From contig JAPKDK010000019.1 in the NCBI GenBank assembly GCA_028872645.1, positions 1 to 21,496 on the forward strand: a DNA stretch of 21,496 bases, read 5' to 3'. The notes beneath the pieces were generated by a model, which saw only the letters and a program-made list of their open reading frames with translations, did no database searches and had not been told where the DNA came from. The position numbers and the translations under genes were made by a program. This document shows positions 1-6,990 of this stretch, piece by piece (within the stretch, counting starts at the first letter, position 1; every line of letters begins with the position of its first letter). This stretch comes from Verrucomicrobiota bacterium. Lineage in GTDB: Bacteria; Verrucomicrobiota; Verrucomicrobiia; Limisphaerales; UBA1100.

Positions 1-1098
1 GTTCGCCGGAACAAATCCAGCGGCTACAATACCCACAATTGCCCGCCGTTGCGGCGTCAGAAACGGTGAATTTGGTGGCACTGCGCCCGTTTCCGTAGCT
101 TTAATAGGATTCATATTTGCGGCGGTGACCAATGTCACAGAAGCATCTAATGCCTCGAACACCACGTTATTTGTACGGTAAAGATACTTCAGCCCCCCCG
201 CATCATCAAACGTCAATGTATGCCGCGGTTGATCCCGCACTTTGCCACCCACGTTTGGCGGGGCCGGCAAGTTACCTGAATAGTCAGGCCTAAAAAATAC
301 TCCCGGAGTGCGAAAGACTGTGGGTGCGACCGAGGGCCATGCCATTCCGCCAAAATTAATCACATCTCGAATCGCCGCGATCGCACCGTACTGGTTATCG
401 CTGCCCACCGTGTATTCCACGGCATCCCAGATAGTGATCGCCGCTGTGTTAGCTGGGCTGTTGTTATACAACCAATAGCTATGCGTCACTCCGTTAACAA
501 CAGTGGAGGGCTGATAAGTATACGGATCAAAATTACGCATGGTCACCTGGAACGTACCCGTGCCATTGGCCGCGTTGTAGCCGATCACATCGTGGATCAC
601 AAAAGCGTAACGGTGCGGATTGCCAAGCCCTAAATGGTTTACCAGCATTCCCAGCGTGATGGACTCTATGTCAGTTACGCTATTGATATTGGCTGATGCA
701 TTGAATTCCCAAGTGGAAAAGTGCTGGTCGAATTCGGTAATTAAGTTCATTGAACTCACACCATTTGTGTAAGCCAAATCCGTTGGCTCAAAAAAATCAT
801 TCAGCACTGAAAATGCGTTACTCACCGCTGCCATACCATTATGGCCAAAGTACCGGATGAACGTGCTGTCAAAAGCATACGTCAGCTCGGGATAATTCCA
901 CCGGTAAAATTCCTTCACCGGAGTGGGTCGACCCATTGGATCAGGAAAGTTAAAGAGAACCGTGGTGCCCCGCCCCTGAGAGGGCGTGGTGGGGTCCACG
1001 TTGCCAATCAGCACAAACGCCCGCGCCATGACCGGCGACAGGCACAGCACTGCCAGCACGAAGGCCAGCTTGCATCGGCTTTTCCAGTTCTTCCTCAT
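1..1098 (-). CDS. Secreted protein of unknown function, C-terminus beyond left edge
   Basis: This open frame of 366 codons runs from ATG at 1098 to the left edge without a stop, so the C-terminus is missing. Residues 1-27 form a clear Sec signal peptide: a basic start (MRKNWKSRCK), a hydrophobic core (LAFVLAVLCL) and an Ala-x-Ala-type end (MARA). The mature part is rich in Asn, Thr and aromatic residues. It has a stretch near residues 70-100 (TYAFDSTFIRYFG, then AVSNAFSVLNDFF) that looks like a folded domain, and later TLTFDDAGGLKYLYRTNNVV. I do not recognise the family; it resembles large exported proteins of unknown function common in Verrucomicrobiota. The start is firm because an in-frame TGA lies at 1141-1143 and no other usual start codon follows it. 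There is no Shine-Dalgarno sequence, only an A-rich run, just before the ATG. It lies 100 bp downstream of mraZ on the same strand and could be cotranscribed with it. Confidence 0.8.
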   Translation of the reverse strand, partial: MRKNWKSRCKLAFVLAVLCLSPVMARAFVLIGNVDPTTPSQGRGTTVLFNFPDPMGRPTPVKEFYRWNYPELTYAFDSTFIRYFGHNGMAAVSNAFSVLNDFFEPTDLAYTNGVSSMNLITEFDQHFSTWEFNASANINSVTDIESITLGMLVNHLGLGNPHRYAFVIHDVIGYNAANGTGTFQVTMRNFDPYTYQPSTVVNGVTHSYWLYNNSPANTAAITIWDAVEYTVGSDNQYGAIAAIRDVINFGGMAWPSVAPTVFRTPGVFFRPDYSGNLPAPPNVGGKVRDQPRHTLTFDDAGGLKYLYRTNNVVFEALDASVTLVTAANMNPIKATETGAVPPNSPFLTPQRRAIVGIVAAGFVPAN

Positions 1099-1120
1099 TT
1101 TTTTTAATGGGGCCGCGATG

Positions 1121-1141
1121 GCCGGGGCGCTTAGCCCCGGT
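1121..1141 (-). other. GC-rich hairpin in the leader between mraZ and the secreted-protein gene
   Basis: CCGGGGC (1122-1128) and GCCCCGG (1134-1140) form a perfect 7-bp stem with a 5-nt loop, plus a possible G-U pair outside it. Neither strand has a T-run directly after the stem, so it is not a standard intrinsic terminator. On the minus strand it lies between the mraZ stop codon and the ATG at 1098. It could be an mRNA-stabilising or translation-modulating leader structure; that role is inferred. Confidence 0.4.
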
Positions 1142-1198
1142 CACCACGTTTCCCACCTCCTTGGCGCCTGCCGAATGGCAGAACATTCTCGCCCGCCG

Positions 1199-1663
1199 TT
1201 ACTCCATTAATGTGAAGGCTGCGCCAGCCATCACTTGGTCTTCGCCGCGCACGGCGGCGTAACGGTTCGGGTTCCAAATTTCAAATCGATCCAACAAGCC
1301 GACCAGCACCGCTTCTTTTTTAACACCAGCGGCCTTGGCCATTTCCTCGGGTAAACAAATTCGCCCCGCTTTGTCCAACGGCACTTGCGCGCTCTCGCTG
1401 CCGATGAACCGCTTGAGCACTACCTTATTTGGATCGTCATTGCTCATCGCATTAATGTCCGCCATCAAGTGGCTCATCTGCTCCGGCGGCAACACCCGCA
1501 AACAAGGCCCGTGCGTCGACTTCGGCCACACGATCAGCGTGAACTCCACGTCCGGTCGCGACGGGCGCCACTTGGCCGGTACCTGCACGCGCCGCTTGCC
1601 ATCCACTCCGTGTCGATAGAGCGAATTGTAATACACAGGCACGTTGACCGTTTCTTCTGACAT
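1199..1663 (-). CDS. mraZ: MraZ-family transcriptional regulator
   Basis: The 154-residue protein has the two-repeat MraZ (SpoVT-AbrB-like) layout. The first half carries HGVDGKRRVQVPAKW (residues about 18-32). The second carries DKAGRICLPEEMAKAAGV, then AVLVGLLDRFEIWNP (about 98-132). These match the D-x-K/A-G-R signatures and the closing FEIW motif of the family, and the length is the family norm of about 140-155. MraZ proteins form ring-shaped oligomers, bind tandem GTG-type boxes and repress the division and cell-wall (dcw) cluster. The ATG at 1663 follows an array of such boxes at 1677-1723, which supports both the call and autoregulation. The gene downstream is a secreted protein rather than rsmH/ftsL, so this mraZ is detached from the dcw cluster, or is a second copy. 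An AAAGGTG sequence about 13 nt upstream is a poor ribosome-binding candidate. Confidence 0.9.
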   Translation of the reverse strand: MSEETVNVPVYYNSLYRHGVDGKRRVQVPAKWRPSRPDVEFTLIVWPKSTHGPCLRVLPPEQMSHLMADINAMSNDDPNKVVLKRFIGSESAQVPLDKAGRICLPEEMAKAAGVKKEAVLVGLLDRFEIWNPNRYAAVRGEDQVMAGAAFTLME

Positions 1664-1676
1664 CGTTTGCGTGATG

Positions 1677-1723
1677 CACCTTTAACCCACTTCGCCACAC
1701 AGCGCAACACTTTAGTAACACTT
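1677..1723 (-). promoter_or_regulatory. Tandem MraZ-box-like array upstream of mraZ
   Basis: Read on the minus strand, GTG cores recur at 1721-1719 (AAGTGTT), 1710-1708 (AAGTGTT), 1700-1698 (CTGTGTGG), 1690-1688 (AAGTGGG) and 1679-1677 (AGGTGC). The steps are 11, 10, 10 and 11 bp, so all boxes face the same side of the helix. A weaker sixth GTG lies at 1729-1727. Known MraZ proteins bind tandem GTG/TGGG boxes with about this period just upstream of mraZ. The array overlaps the predicted promoter, so binding would repress mraZ. The box sequences are visible; the regulation is inferred from the family. Confidence 0.7.
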
Positions 1724-1738
1724 ATTCACATTCGTCAA
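1709..1738 (-). promoter_or_regulatory. Candidate sigma-70-type promoter for mraZ
   Basis: On the minus strand, TTGACG (1738-1733) matches the -35 consensus at 5 of 6 bases. After an 18-nt spacer comes TAAAGT (1714-1709), which matches the -10 hexamer at 4 of 6. Transcription would start near 1700, leaving a leader of roughly 40 nt. The elements interleave with the first two GTG boxes, fitting repression by steric block. No experiment supports the site. Confidence 0.45.
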
Positions 1739-1827
1739 CATTTTTGTGAAGTTTTTTGAGTTATTTTTTTTCTGCTCAATTTGCCTGAGGCTCGCGTTTT
1801 TCTCCAAAAAATGGCTCAATTCTGTCC

Positions 1828-2934
1828 GTGGGCACTGAAAATCAGGAAAAATCCCTGAAAACGGCAGATTTCAACTTCAGTCTGCCGCCAGATTTGATTG
1901 CCCAAAATCCTGCTTCTACTCGTGATGGATCGCGTTTGCTATATATAGAGAGGGCTTCGGGCGCGCTCGCCCACCAGCAGTTCACTGACCTTCCCCAATT
2001 CTTGCGCGCGGGCGATTTGCTGGTGATGAACAATTCCCGCGTCATCCCCGCCCGCCTACGCGGACGCAAAGCGGTTGGCGGTGCCGCCGTGGAAATGCTG
2101 ATCACCGAGCCCGCGCGCGATGCCACGTGGTGGGCAATGGTGCGCCCCGGCAAACGACTGCCGCCGGAAACACAAATTGAGCTATTCGATAATCAAGGCC
2201 GCCCCACCCCATTCACCGCCGAGGTGTTGGAAAAAAACGAGGAAGGCCACGCCCGCCTGCGATTCGAGGGCACGGAAAATTTATTGGCGGAGCTGGATAC
2301 GCTGGGCGAGATGCCCTTGCCGCCGTACATCCGCCGCAGTGCACACGGGCACGAGCAAACGAGCGAAGATGCCGAGCGTTACCAAACGGTGTACGCCAAC
2401 CCCGCCGGGTCAGTGGCGGCGCCAACGGCGGGATTGCATTTCACGGAGGCACTGCTCGAACAACTCCGCGAGCAGGAAGTGGAAACGCACACGGTGACCT
2501 TGCACGTCGGCCTCGGCACGTTTGCGCCGGTGAAGGCGGACGCGTTGGCGGAACATCGAATGCACTCGGAGCGATTCACATTGCCCGACGAAACCGCCGC
2601 CGCCATCAACGCGGCCAAGACCGAAGGGCGGCGGGTAATCGCCGTGGGCACCACCACGGTCCGGGTGCTCGAAAGCGTCGCGGCGAACCATCAGCCGCTC
2701 GCCGCCACTTCGGGTAACACGGATATTTTCATTTATCCGCCGCACGATTTCAAAGTGGTGGACGGGTTGCTTACCAATTTTCATTTGCCGCAATCCACGC
2801 TGCTAATGCTGGTGAGCGCTTTTGCCACTCCGGGCGAATTAAGCGGACGCCAATGGATGCTTGAGGCATACGCCGAGGCCATTCGCGAAAAGTATCGCTT
2901 CTTCAGCTATGGCGATGCGATGTTGATTTTATGA
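1828..2934 (+). CDS. queA: S-adenosylmethionine:tRNA ribosyltransferase-isomerase (QueA)
   Basis: QueA transfers and isomerises the ribosyl part of S-adenosylmethionine onto 7-aminomethyl-7-deazaguanine at tRNA position 34, forming epoxyqueuosine. Family segments occur in order: LPPDLIAQNP, DGSRLL, NSRVIPARLRGRK, MVRPGKRLPP, GEMPLPPYI, NPAGSVAAPTAGLHFT, LHVGLGTFAPV, HSERF, GTTTVRVLES, TNFHLPQSTLLMLVSAFA and a YRFFSYGDAMLIL end. From the GTG at 1828 the protein has 368 residues, slightly longer than usual. Family N-termini normally read M-x-T-x-D-F, and here LKTADFNF begins at a CTG codon (1855) preceded by AGGA with 7-nt spacing. The true start may therefore be the CTG, giving 359 residues. 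The GTG has no ribosome-binding sequence. The last 4 bases overlap the next gene, suggesting translational coupling. Confidence 0.96.
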   Translation: MGTENQEKSLKTADFNFSLPPDLIAQNPASTRDGSRLLYIERASGALAHQQFTDLPQFLRAGDLLVMNNSRVIPARLRGRKAVGGAAVEMLITEPARDATWWAMVRPGKRLPPETQIELFDNQGRPTPFTAEVLEKNEEGHARLRFEGTENLLAELDTLGEMPLPPYIRRSAHGHEQTSEDAERYQTVYANPAGSVAAPTAGLHFTEALLEQLREQEVETHTVTLHVGLGTFAPVKADALAEHRMHSERFTLPDETAAAINAAKTEGRRVIAVGTTTVRVLESVAANHQPLAATSGNTDIFIYPPHDFKVVDGLLTNFHLPQSTLLMLVSAFATPGELSGRQWMLEAYAEAIREKYRFFSYGDAMLIL

Positions 2935-3590
2935 TGCGTCCGCACGTTTCCATTAATATGGCGATGACCGCCGATGGCAAAATCGCCAGCGCGAATCGCG
3001 CGGTGACCACCTTTGGCAGCCGCGCCGATCACGCGCATTTGCTCACCCTTCGCGACAAGGCCGACGCCATCCTCACCGGCGCGGGCACGCTCAACGCCCA
3101 ACCCCAAGTCACCCTCGGCCCCGGCCCGAAGCCCAAGGCCAAACCGCCTTTGCGGATTATTGCCAGTGGCAGTGGGCAGGTGAATGCGCGGCATAAAATT
3201 TTCCGAGCGCTTGGCGCGCCGACATTGATCCTCACCACCGAACGCATCAGCCCGACTCGATTGATGGAACTAAGGTCTCTTGCCGGAGTCGTTGAGATTT
3301 GTGGTAAAGAAGAAATTGATTTCAAACGCGCACTCAAATGGCTTCAAAAAAAATGGGGCGTGAAACGGCTGCTTTGCGAAGGCGGCGGGCAGTTGAATGA
3401 CGCGCTTTTCCGTGCCGGTGTGGTGGATGAAGTAAACCTCACGGTTTGCCCGATCATCCTCGGTGGCCGCGAGGCTCCAACCATCGCCGAGGGCTTAGGC
3501 TTCGCGCAACTCAAGGACGCGGCGCAATTTTCCCTGAAATCCCGCCGACAAGTGGGCGATGAGCTGTTTCTCGTGTACCGGAAAGCTTGA
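2931..3590 (+). CDS. RibD C-terminal-domain reductase (riboflavin biosynthesis type)
   Basis: This 219-residue protein is a stand-alone RibD_C (dihydrofolate-reductase-like) domain. It starts with RPHVSINMAMTADGKIA, then ADAILTGAGTL (about 45-55) for dinucleotide binding, and ends with LLCEGGGQLNDALFRAGVVDEV and CPIILGG, the signature of pyrimidine reductases in the RibD/RIB7 group. Such enzymes use NAD(P)H to reduce the ribosyl group of 5-amino-6-(5-phosphoribosylamino)uracil. No zinc deaminase domain is attached, unlike bifunctional RibD, so the deaminase must be encoded elsewhere or this is a paralogue acting on another substrate. Two ATG codons (2931 and 2934) lie at the end of queA; the first overlaps its stop in an ATGA arrangement. 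The family assignment is firm; the exact substrate is not. Confidence 0.88.
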   Translation: MMRPHVSINMAMTADGKIASANRAVTTFGSRADHAHLLTLRDKADAILTGAGTLNAQPQVTLGPGPKPKAKPPLRIIASGSGQVNARHKIFRALGAPTLILTTERISPTRLMELRSLAGVVEICGKEEIDFKRALKWLQKKWGVKRLLCEGGGQLNDALFRAGVVDEVNLTVCPIILGGREAPTIAEGLGFAQLKDAAQFSLKSRRQVGDELFLVYRKA

Positions 3591-3653
3591 CGCTGCGCGC
3601 TGGTTTTTCTAGGTTTCCGACCTTGCCCCCCTCCCGTTGGGAACATTTTAGCT

Positions 3654-4805
3654 ATGACAATGAGCGAACCAGGAATGACAGCCGAATCAATCGACAAGGG
3701 AATGGCCGGCGTGGTGGCCGCTGAAACGGAACTGAGCGACGTTCGCGGCGATCTCGGCGAGTTGGTTTATTGCGGCTACAACATCAACGACCTTGCGGAG
3801 AACGCCTGCTTCGAGGAGGTCATTCACTTGCTTCATCACAAGCGCCTGCCGACTCCGGATGAACTGGCCGCACTGAAACAAGACCTTGCCAACCGCCGCG
3901 AGATCCCGCAAGGCGTTATCGATCTCATTCGCACCATACCCACTGAGGCCGCGCCGATGCACGTGCTGCGCACCGCCGTCAGCGCACTCGGCTGCTATGA
4001 TGCCGCACCGGAAACCGGCGAAGACATCGCACTCGCGCGCGATAAATCCCTCAACCTCATCGCACAAATTCCCGTACTCATCGCCACCTTCCACCGGTAT
4101 CGGCAAGGCAAGAAATTACTCGCCAACGATCCCACCCTCGGCGAAGCCGCCAATTTCCTTTGGCTCATCAACGGCGAAAAACCGAGCGCGGATATGGAGC
4201 GCACCATTGATATTTGCTACATCCTCCACGCCGACCACGGCTTCAACGCCAGCACTTTTAGCAGTCGCGTCACCATCGCCACGCTCAGCGATGTATACAG
4301 CGCCATCACCAGCGCCATCGGCACATTGAAAGGCCCGCTTCACGGCGGTGCAAACGAAGGCGTCATCAAGATGCTACACGAGATTGGTGATCTGGATAAA
4401 GTGGATGCCTACGTCGAGGATTGCCTCACACACAAACGCAAGATTATGGGCATTGGCCATCGCGTTTACACCACGCTCGACCCACGCGCGCCGCACCTCA
4501 AGCGAATGGCGCAAACGCTCACCAAGGAATTGGGTGAGCCGAAGTGGATCCAAATGAGCGAGCGCATCGCCGAGTTGATGCTCGAGAAAAAGAACCTCAA
4601 CGCCAACGTTGATTTTTATTCCGCCACCGTCTATTACAGCCTCGGTATCCCGACCGATCTATTCACACCCATCTTCGCCATCGCGCGCACGGCGGGCTGG
4701 ACCGCTCACGTCCTCGAACACCTCGACGGCAACCGCCTCATCCGCCCCCGCGCCCAATACGCCGGCGACGACGGCAAGCCCTGGTTGTCCCTGGCCGAGC
4801 GATAG
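3654..4805 (+). CDS. Citrate synthase
   Basis: The 383-residue protein condenses oxaloacetate and acetyl-CoA to citrate in the cytoplasm. The catalytic triad is visible: His230 in GPLHGGAN, His269 in MGIGHRVY and Asp320 in NVDFYSATVYYSLGIP. LHADHGFNAST (191-201) and the closing HLDGNRLIRPRAQY, with its substrate-binding arginines, also fit. The length matches the short CitZ/CitA type rather than the longer NADH-regulated GltA type of enterobacteria. A 2-methylcitrate synthase is the main alternative, but the flanking succinyl-CoA synthetase genes favour the TCA cycle. The first ATG (3654) is used here; a second lies two codons later (3660), and a third begins MTAESIDKG at 3675. The gene is 63 bp after the RibD_C gene and 66 bp before sucC. 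Confidence 0.95.
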   Translation: MTMSEPGMTAESIDKGMAGVVAAETELSDVRGDLGELVYCGYNINDLAENACFEEVIHLLHHKRLPTPDELAALKQDLANRREIPQGVIDLIRTIPTEAAPMHVLRTAVSALGCYDAAPETGEDIALARDKSLNLIAQIPVLIATFHRYRQGKKLLANDPTLGEAANFLWLINGEKPSADMERTIDICYILHADHGFNASTFSSRVTIATLSDVYSAITSAIGTLKGPLHGGANEGVIKMLHEIGDLDKVDAYVEDCLTHKRKIMGIGHRVYTTLDPRAPHLKRMAQTLTKELGEPKWIQMSERIAELMLEKKNLNANVDFYSATVYYSLGIPTDLFTPIFAIARTAGWTAHVLEHLDGNRLIRPRAQYAGDDGKPWLSLAER

Positions 4806-4846
4806 CCGAGCGCACAAATTTCTTGCCACACCCCCGCCCCTGCCGC

Positions 4847-4867
4847 ATAGCAAGGGCGCTATTTTTT
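4847..4867 (+). terminator. Weak hairpin with T-run between citrate synthase and sucC
   Basis: ATAGC (4847-4851) pairs with GCTAT (4858-4862) around a 6-nt loop, and the stem runs into six T residues (4862-4867). The 5-bp stem is short, so it may be a weak or partial terminator or attenuator that sets citrate synthase and sucCD at different levels. It ends only 4 nt before the sucC ATG. Chance is also possible. Confidence 0.3.
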
Positions 4868-4871
4868 ACGT

Positions 4872-6074
4872 ATGAATCTCCACGAATATCAGGCCAAACA
4901 ATTGATGGAACGCCACGGCGTTCAAGTGCCGGCGGGCGAACCGGCCACAAACCTCGACGAAGCGAAGGCGGCGATCGTAAAACTTTTTAACGCGGGCAAT
5001 GCGCGCGTGGTCGTCAAATCCCAAATCCACGCCGGCGGCCGCGGCAAGGGCACGTTTAAAGATGGCTTCCAAGGCGGCGTGCATTTGGCCGACAGCGTGG
5101 AGGACGCCACCGCCAAGGCCGAGGCGATGCTCGGCAATGTTTTGGTAACCCACCAAACCGGCGAGGCGGGCAAACAAGTCAACCGCCTGCTCATCACTTC
5201 GGCGGAGGAAATCAAAAGTGAATTTTACGTGGCCGTGCTGCTAGACCGCGCGCTGGGCAAACCTATCGTGATGGCCAGCGCCGAGGGCGGGATGGATATC
5301 GAAGAGGTGGCAGAAACCTCGCCCGAAAAAATCATCAAAGAAGTCATCGACCCCGCGCTGGGATTGCAACCACACCAAGGCCGCAAGGTTGCTATCGCGC
5401 TGGGCTTGCGCGGCCGGCTCATCGGGCAAACGGCCAGTCTACTGCAGGCGCTCTACAAAACCTGGCACGAATGCGATGGCTCGATGCTGGAAATCAATCC
5501 ACTGGCGCTCATTGTGAATGAGGACGGCACCGAGGCGGTAGTGGCGCTCGATGCCAAAATGTCCATCGACGACAACGCCCTCTTTCGCCATCCGGACATC
5601 GTCGCAATGCGCGATATATCCGAGGAAGACCCGCTTGAGGTCGAAGCCGCCGGGCACGACCTCAACTACATCAAACTCGACGGCAACATCGCCTGCCTCG
5701 TCAACGGTGCCGGCCTCGCGATGGCCACAATGGACGCCATCAAACATTATGGCGGCGACCCCGCCAACTTTCTGGATGTGGGCGGCGGTGCCACAAAAGC
5801 ACAGGTGAAAGCCGCCTTCGAAATCATCGTGGGCGATCCCAATGTGCAAGCCATCCTCGTGAACATTTTTGGCGGCATTATGAATTGCAACACCATCGCC
5901 GAAGGCATCGTGGCCGCCGTGAAAGAAACCCACCTCACACTCCCACTCGTGGTGCGCCTCGAAGGCAACAACGTCGACGCCGGCCGCGCCACCCTCGCCG
6001 CCTCCGGCCTCACCCTCATCACCGCCGACAGCTTGGCCGAAGGCGCTAAAAAATCCGTAGCCGCGGTGAAATAA
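4872..6074 (+). CDS. sucC: Succinyl-CoA synthetase (ADP-forming) beta subunit
   Basis: The 400-residue beta subunit forms an alpha-beta enzyme with SucD, converting succinyl-CoA, phosphate and ADP to succinate, CoA and ATP. It begins with the canonical MNLHEYQAKQLMERHGV. An ATP-grasp domain follows, with KSQIHAGGRGKG (about 50-61) for nucleotide binding and LEINPLALIVNEDG plus ALDAKMSIDDNA for metal and nucleotide contacts. The C-terminal ligase half carries NGAGLAMATMD, FLDVGGGA and VNIFGGIMNC. The length is near the usual 385-400. The ATG lies right after a T-run with no Shine-Dalgarno sequence. It sits 5 bp before sucD, which supports one transcript. Confidence 0.97.
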   Translation: MNLHEYQAKQLMERHGVQVPAGEPATNLDEAKAAIVKLFNAGNARVVVKSQIHAGGRGKGTFKDGFQGGVHLADSVEDATAKAEAMLGNVLVTHQTGEAGKQVNRLLITSAEEIKSEFYVAVLLDRALGKPIVMASAEGGMDIEEVAETSPEKIIKEVIDPALGLQPHQGRKVAIALGLRGRLIGQTASLLQALYKTWHECDGSMLEINPLALIVNEDGTEAVVALDAKMSIDDNALFRHPDIVAMRDISEEDPLEVEAAGHDLNYIKLDGNIACLVNGAGLAMATMDAIKHYGGDPANFLDVGGGATKAQVKAAFEIIVGDPNVQAILVNIFGGIMNCNTIAEGIVAAVKETHLTLPLVVRLEGNNVDAGRATLAASGLTLITADSLAEGAKKSVAAVK

Positions 6075-6079
6075 TTCCA

Positions 6080-6970
6080 ATGTCCATTCTCGTAAAACCC
6101 GACACCAAGTTTCTCGTCCAAGGCATCACCGGTGGCTTTGGCGGTCGTCACGCGCAGTTGAGCCTCGATTACGGCTCACAGCTCGTAGCCGGCGTCACAC
6201 CCGGCAAGGGCGGACAGATGTTCGCCAACACCGTGCCCGTCTTCGACAGCGTGGCCGAGGCCATGGCCGAAACCGGTGCCACGGCCAGCGCGATTTTTGT
6301 GCCGCCGCCTTTTGCCGCCGATGCCATTCTCGAAGGTGCAGCCGCCGGATTGGATTTGGTGGTGTGCATCACCGAGGGCATTCCAGTGCGCGATATGATT
6401 TCGGTGAAAGACGCGTTGAAAGACAGTTCCACAATTTTGCTCGGCCCCAACTGCCCCGGCGTGGTGACGCCTGGTGATGGCGAGGATTCCAGCGGCGGCT
6501 GCCGCATTGGCATTGCGCCGGGTTACATTCACAAAAAGGGAAACATCGGCGTGGTGTCCCGCAGCGGCACGCTCACGTACGAGGCAGTGTGGCAGCTCAC
6601 CAGCCGCGGTGTGGGGCAATCCACCTGCGTGGGCATCGGCGGCGATCCCGTACCGGGCATGACGCATCTCGATGTGTTGAAACTTTTCAATGACGACCCC
6701 GAGACCACGGGCATCATTATGATTGGCGAAATCGGCGGCACCGCCGAGGAAGAAGCCGCCGCATGGGCCAAGGCACATTGCACCAAACCCATCGCTGGAT
6801 TCATCGCCGGTGCCACCGCCCCTCCCGGTCGACGTATGGGGCACGCGGGCGCCATCATCAGTGGCGGCAAAGGCACAGCCGAAGCTAAACAGGAAGCCTT
6901 CCGCGAAGCCGGCATTGGCGTGGCCGAGACGCCCTCGGAAATGGCGGACACGCTGTTGAAAATGATGTAG
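6080..6970 (+). CDS. sucD: Succinyl-CoA synthetase alpha subunit
   Basis: The 296-residue alpha subunit carries the CoA-binding Rossmann fold (LVQGITGGFGGRHA, about 12-25) and the phosphorylated active-site histidine, His255 in RRMGHAGAIISGGKGTA. LGPNCPGVV, VVSRSGTLTYE and GIGGDPVPGMTHLD are typical family blocks. An oddity is the segment TPGDGEDSSGGCRIGIAPG (130-148): compared with the usual TPG-x-C-K/R-IGI it has an insertion of about seven residues next to the CoA site. The gene follows sucC after 5 bp. It is followed 20 bp later by a membrane protein gene on the same strand. Confidence 0.96.
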   Translation: MSILVKPDTKFLVQGITGGFGGRHAQLSLDYGSQLVAGVTPGKGGQMFANTVPVFDSVAEAMAETGATASAIFVPPPFAADAILEGAAAGLDLVVCITEGIPVRDMISVKDALKDSSTILLGPNCPGVVTPGDGEDSSGGCRIGIAPGYIHKKGNIGVVSRSGTLTYEAVWQLTSRGVGQSTCVGIGGDPVPGMTHLDVLKLFNDDPETTGIIMIGEIGGTAEEEAAAWAKAHCTKPIAGFIAGATAPPGRRMGHAGAIISGGKGTAEAKQEAFREAGIGVAETPSEMADTLLKMM

Positions 6971-6990
6971 CCTCCCCGCCGAATGAACGC

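Noticed and set aside
950..1186. Minus-strand frame of 78 codons overlapping the mraZ-to-secreted-protein leader
   Set aside because: Its residues look like an out-of-phase reading of the signal-peptide gene, with no family features. Only its ribosome-like site was kept as a finding.
1725..1750. Inverted repeat TTCACA ... TGTGAA as a possible CRP-type operator
   Set aside because: The half-sites face the opposite way from a CRP site (TGTGA-N6-TCACA) and the 14-nt spacing is wrong; the GTG ladder explains the region better.
4806..4871. Promoter directly before sucC
   Set aside because: A TTGCCA is present, but no -10 hexamer better than 3 of 6 lies at the right distance.
5439..6080. 213-codon minus-strand frame across sucC
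   Set aside because: Composition (His, Gly and Val rich) is typical of the antisense of a GC-rich gene, and the plus-strand frame is an unmistakable SucC.
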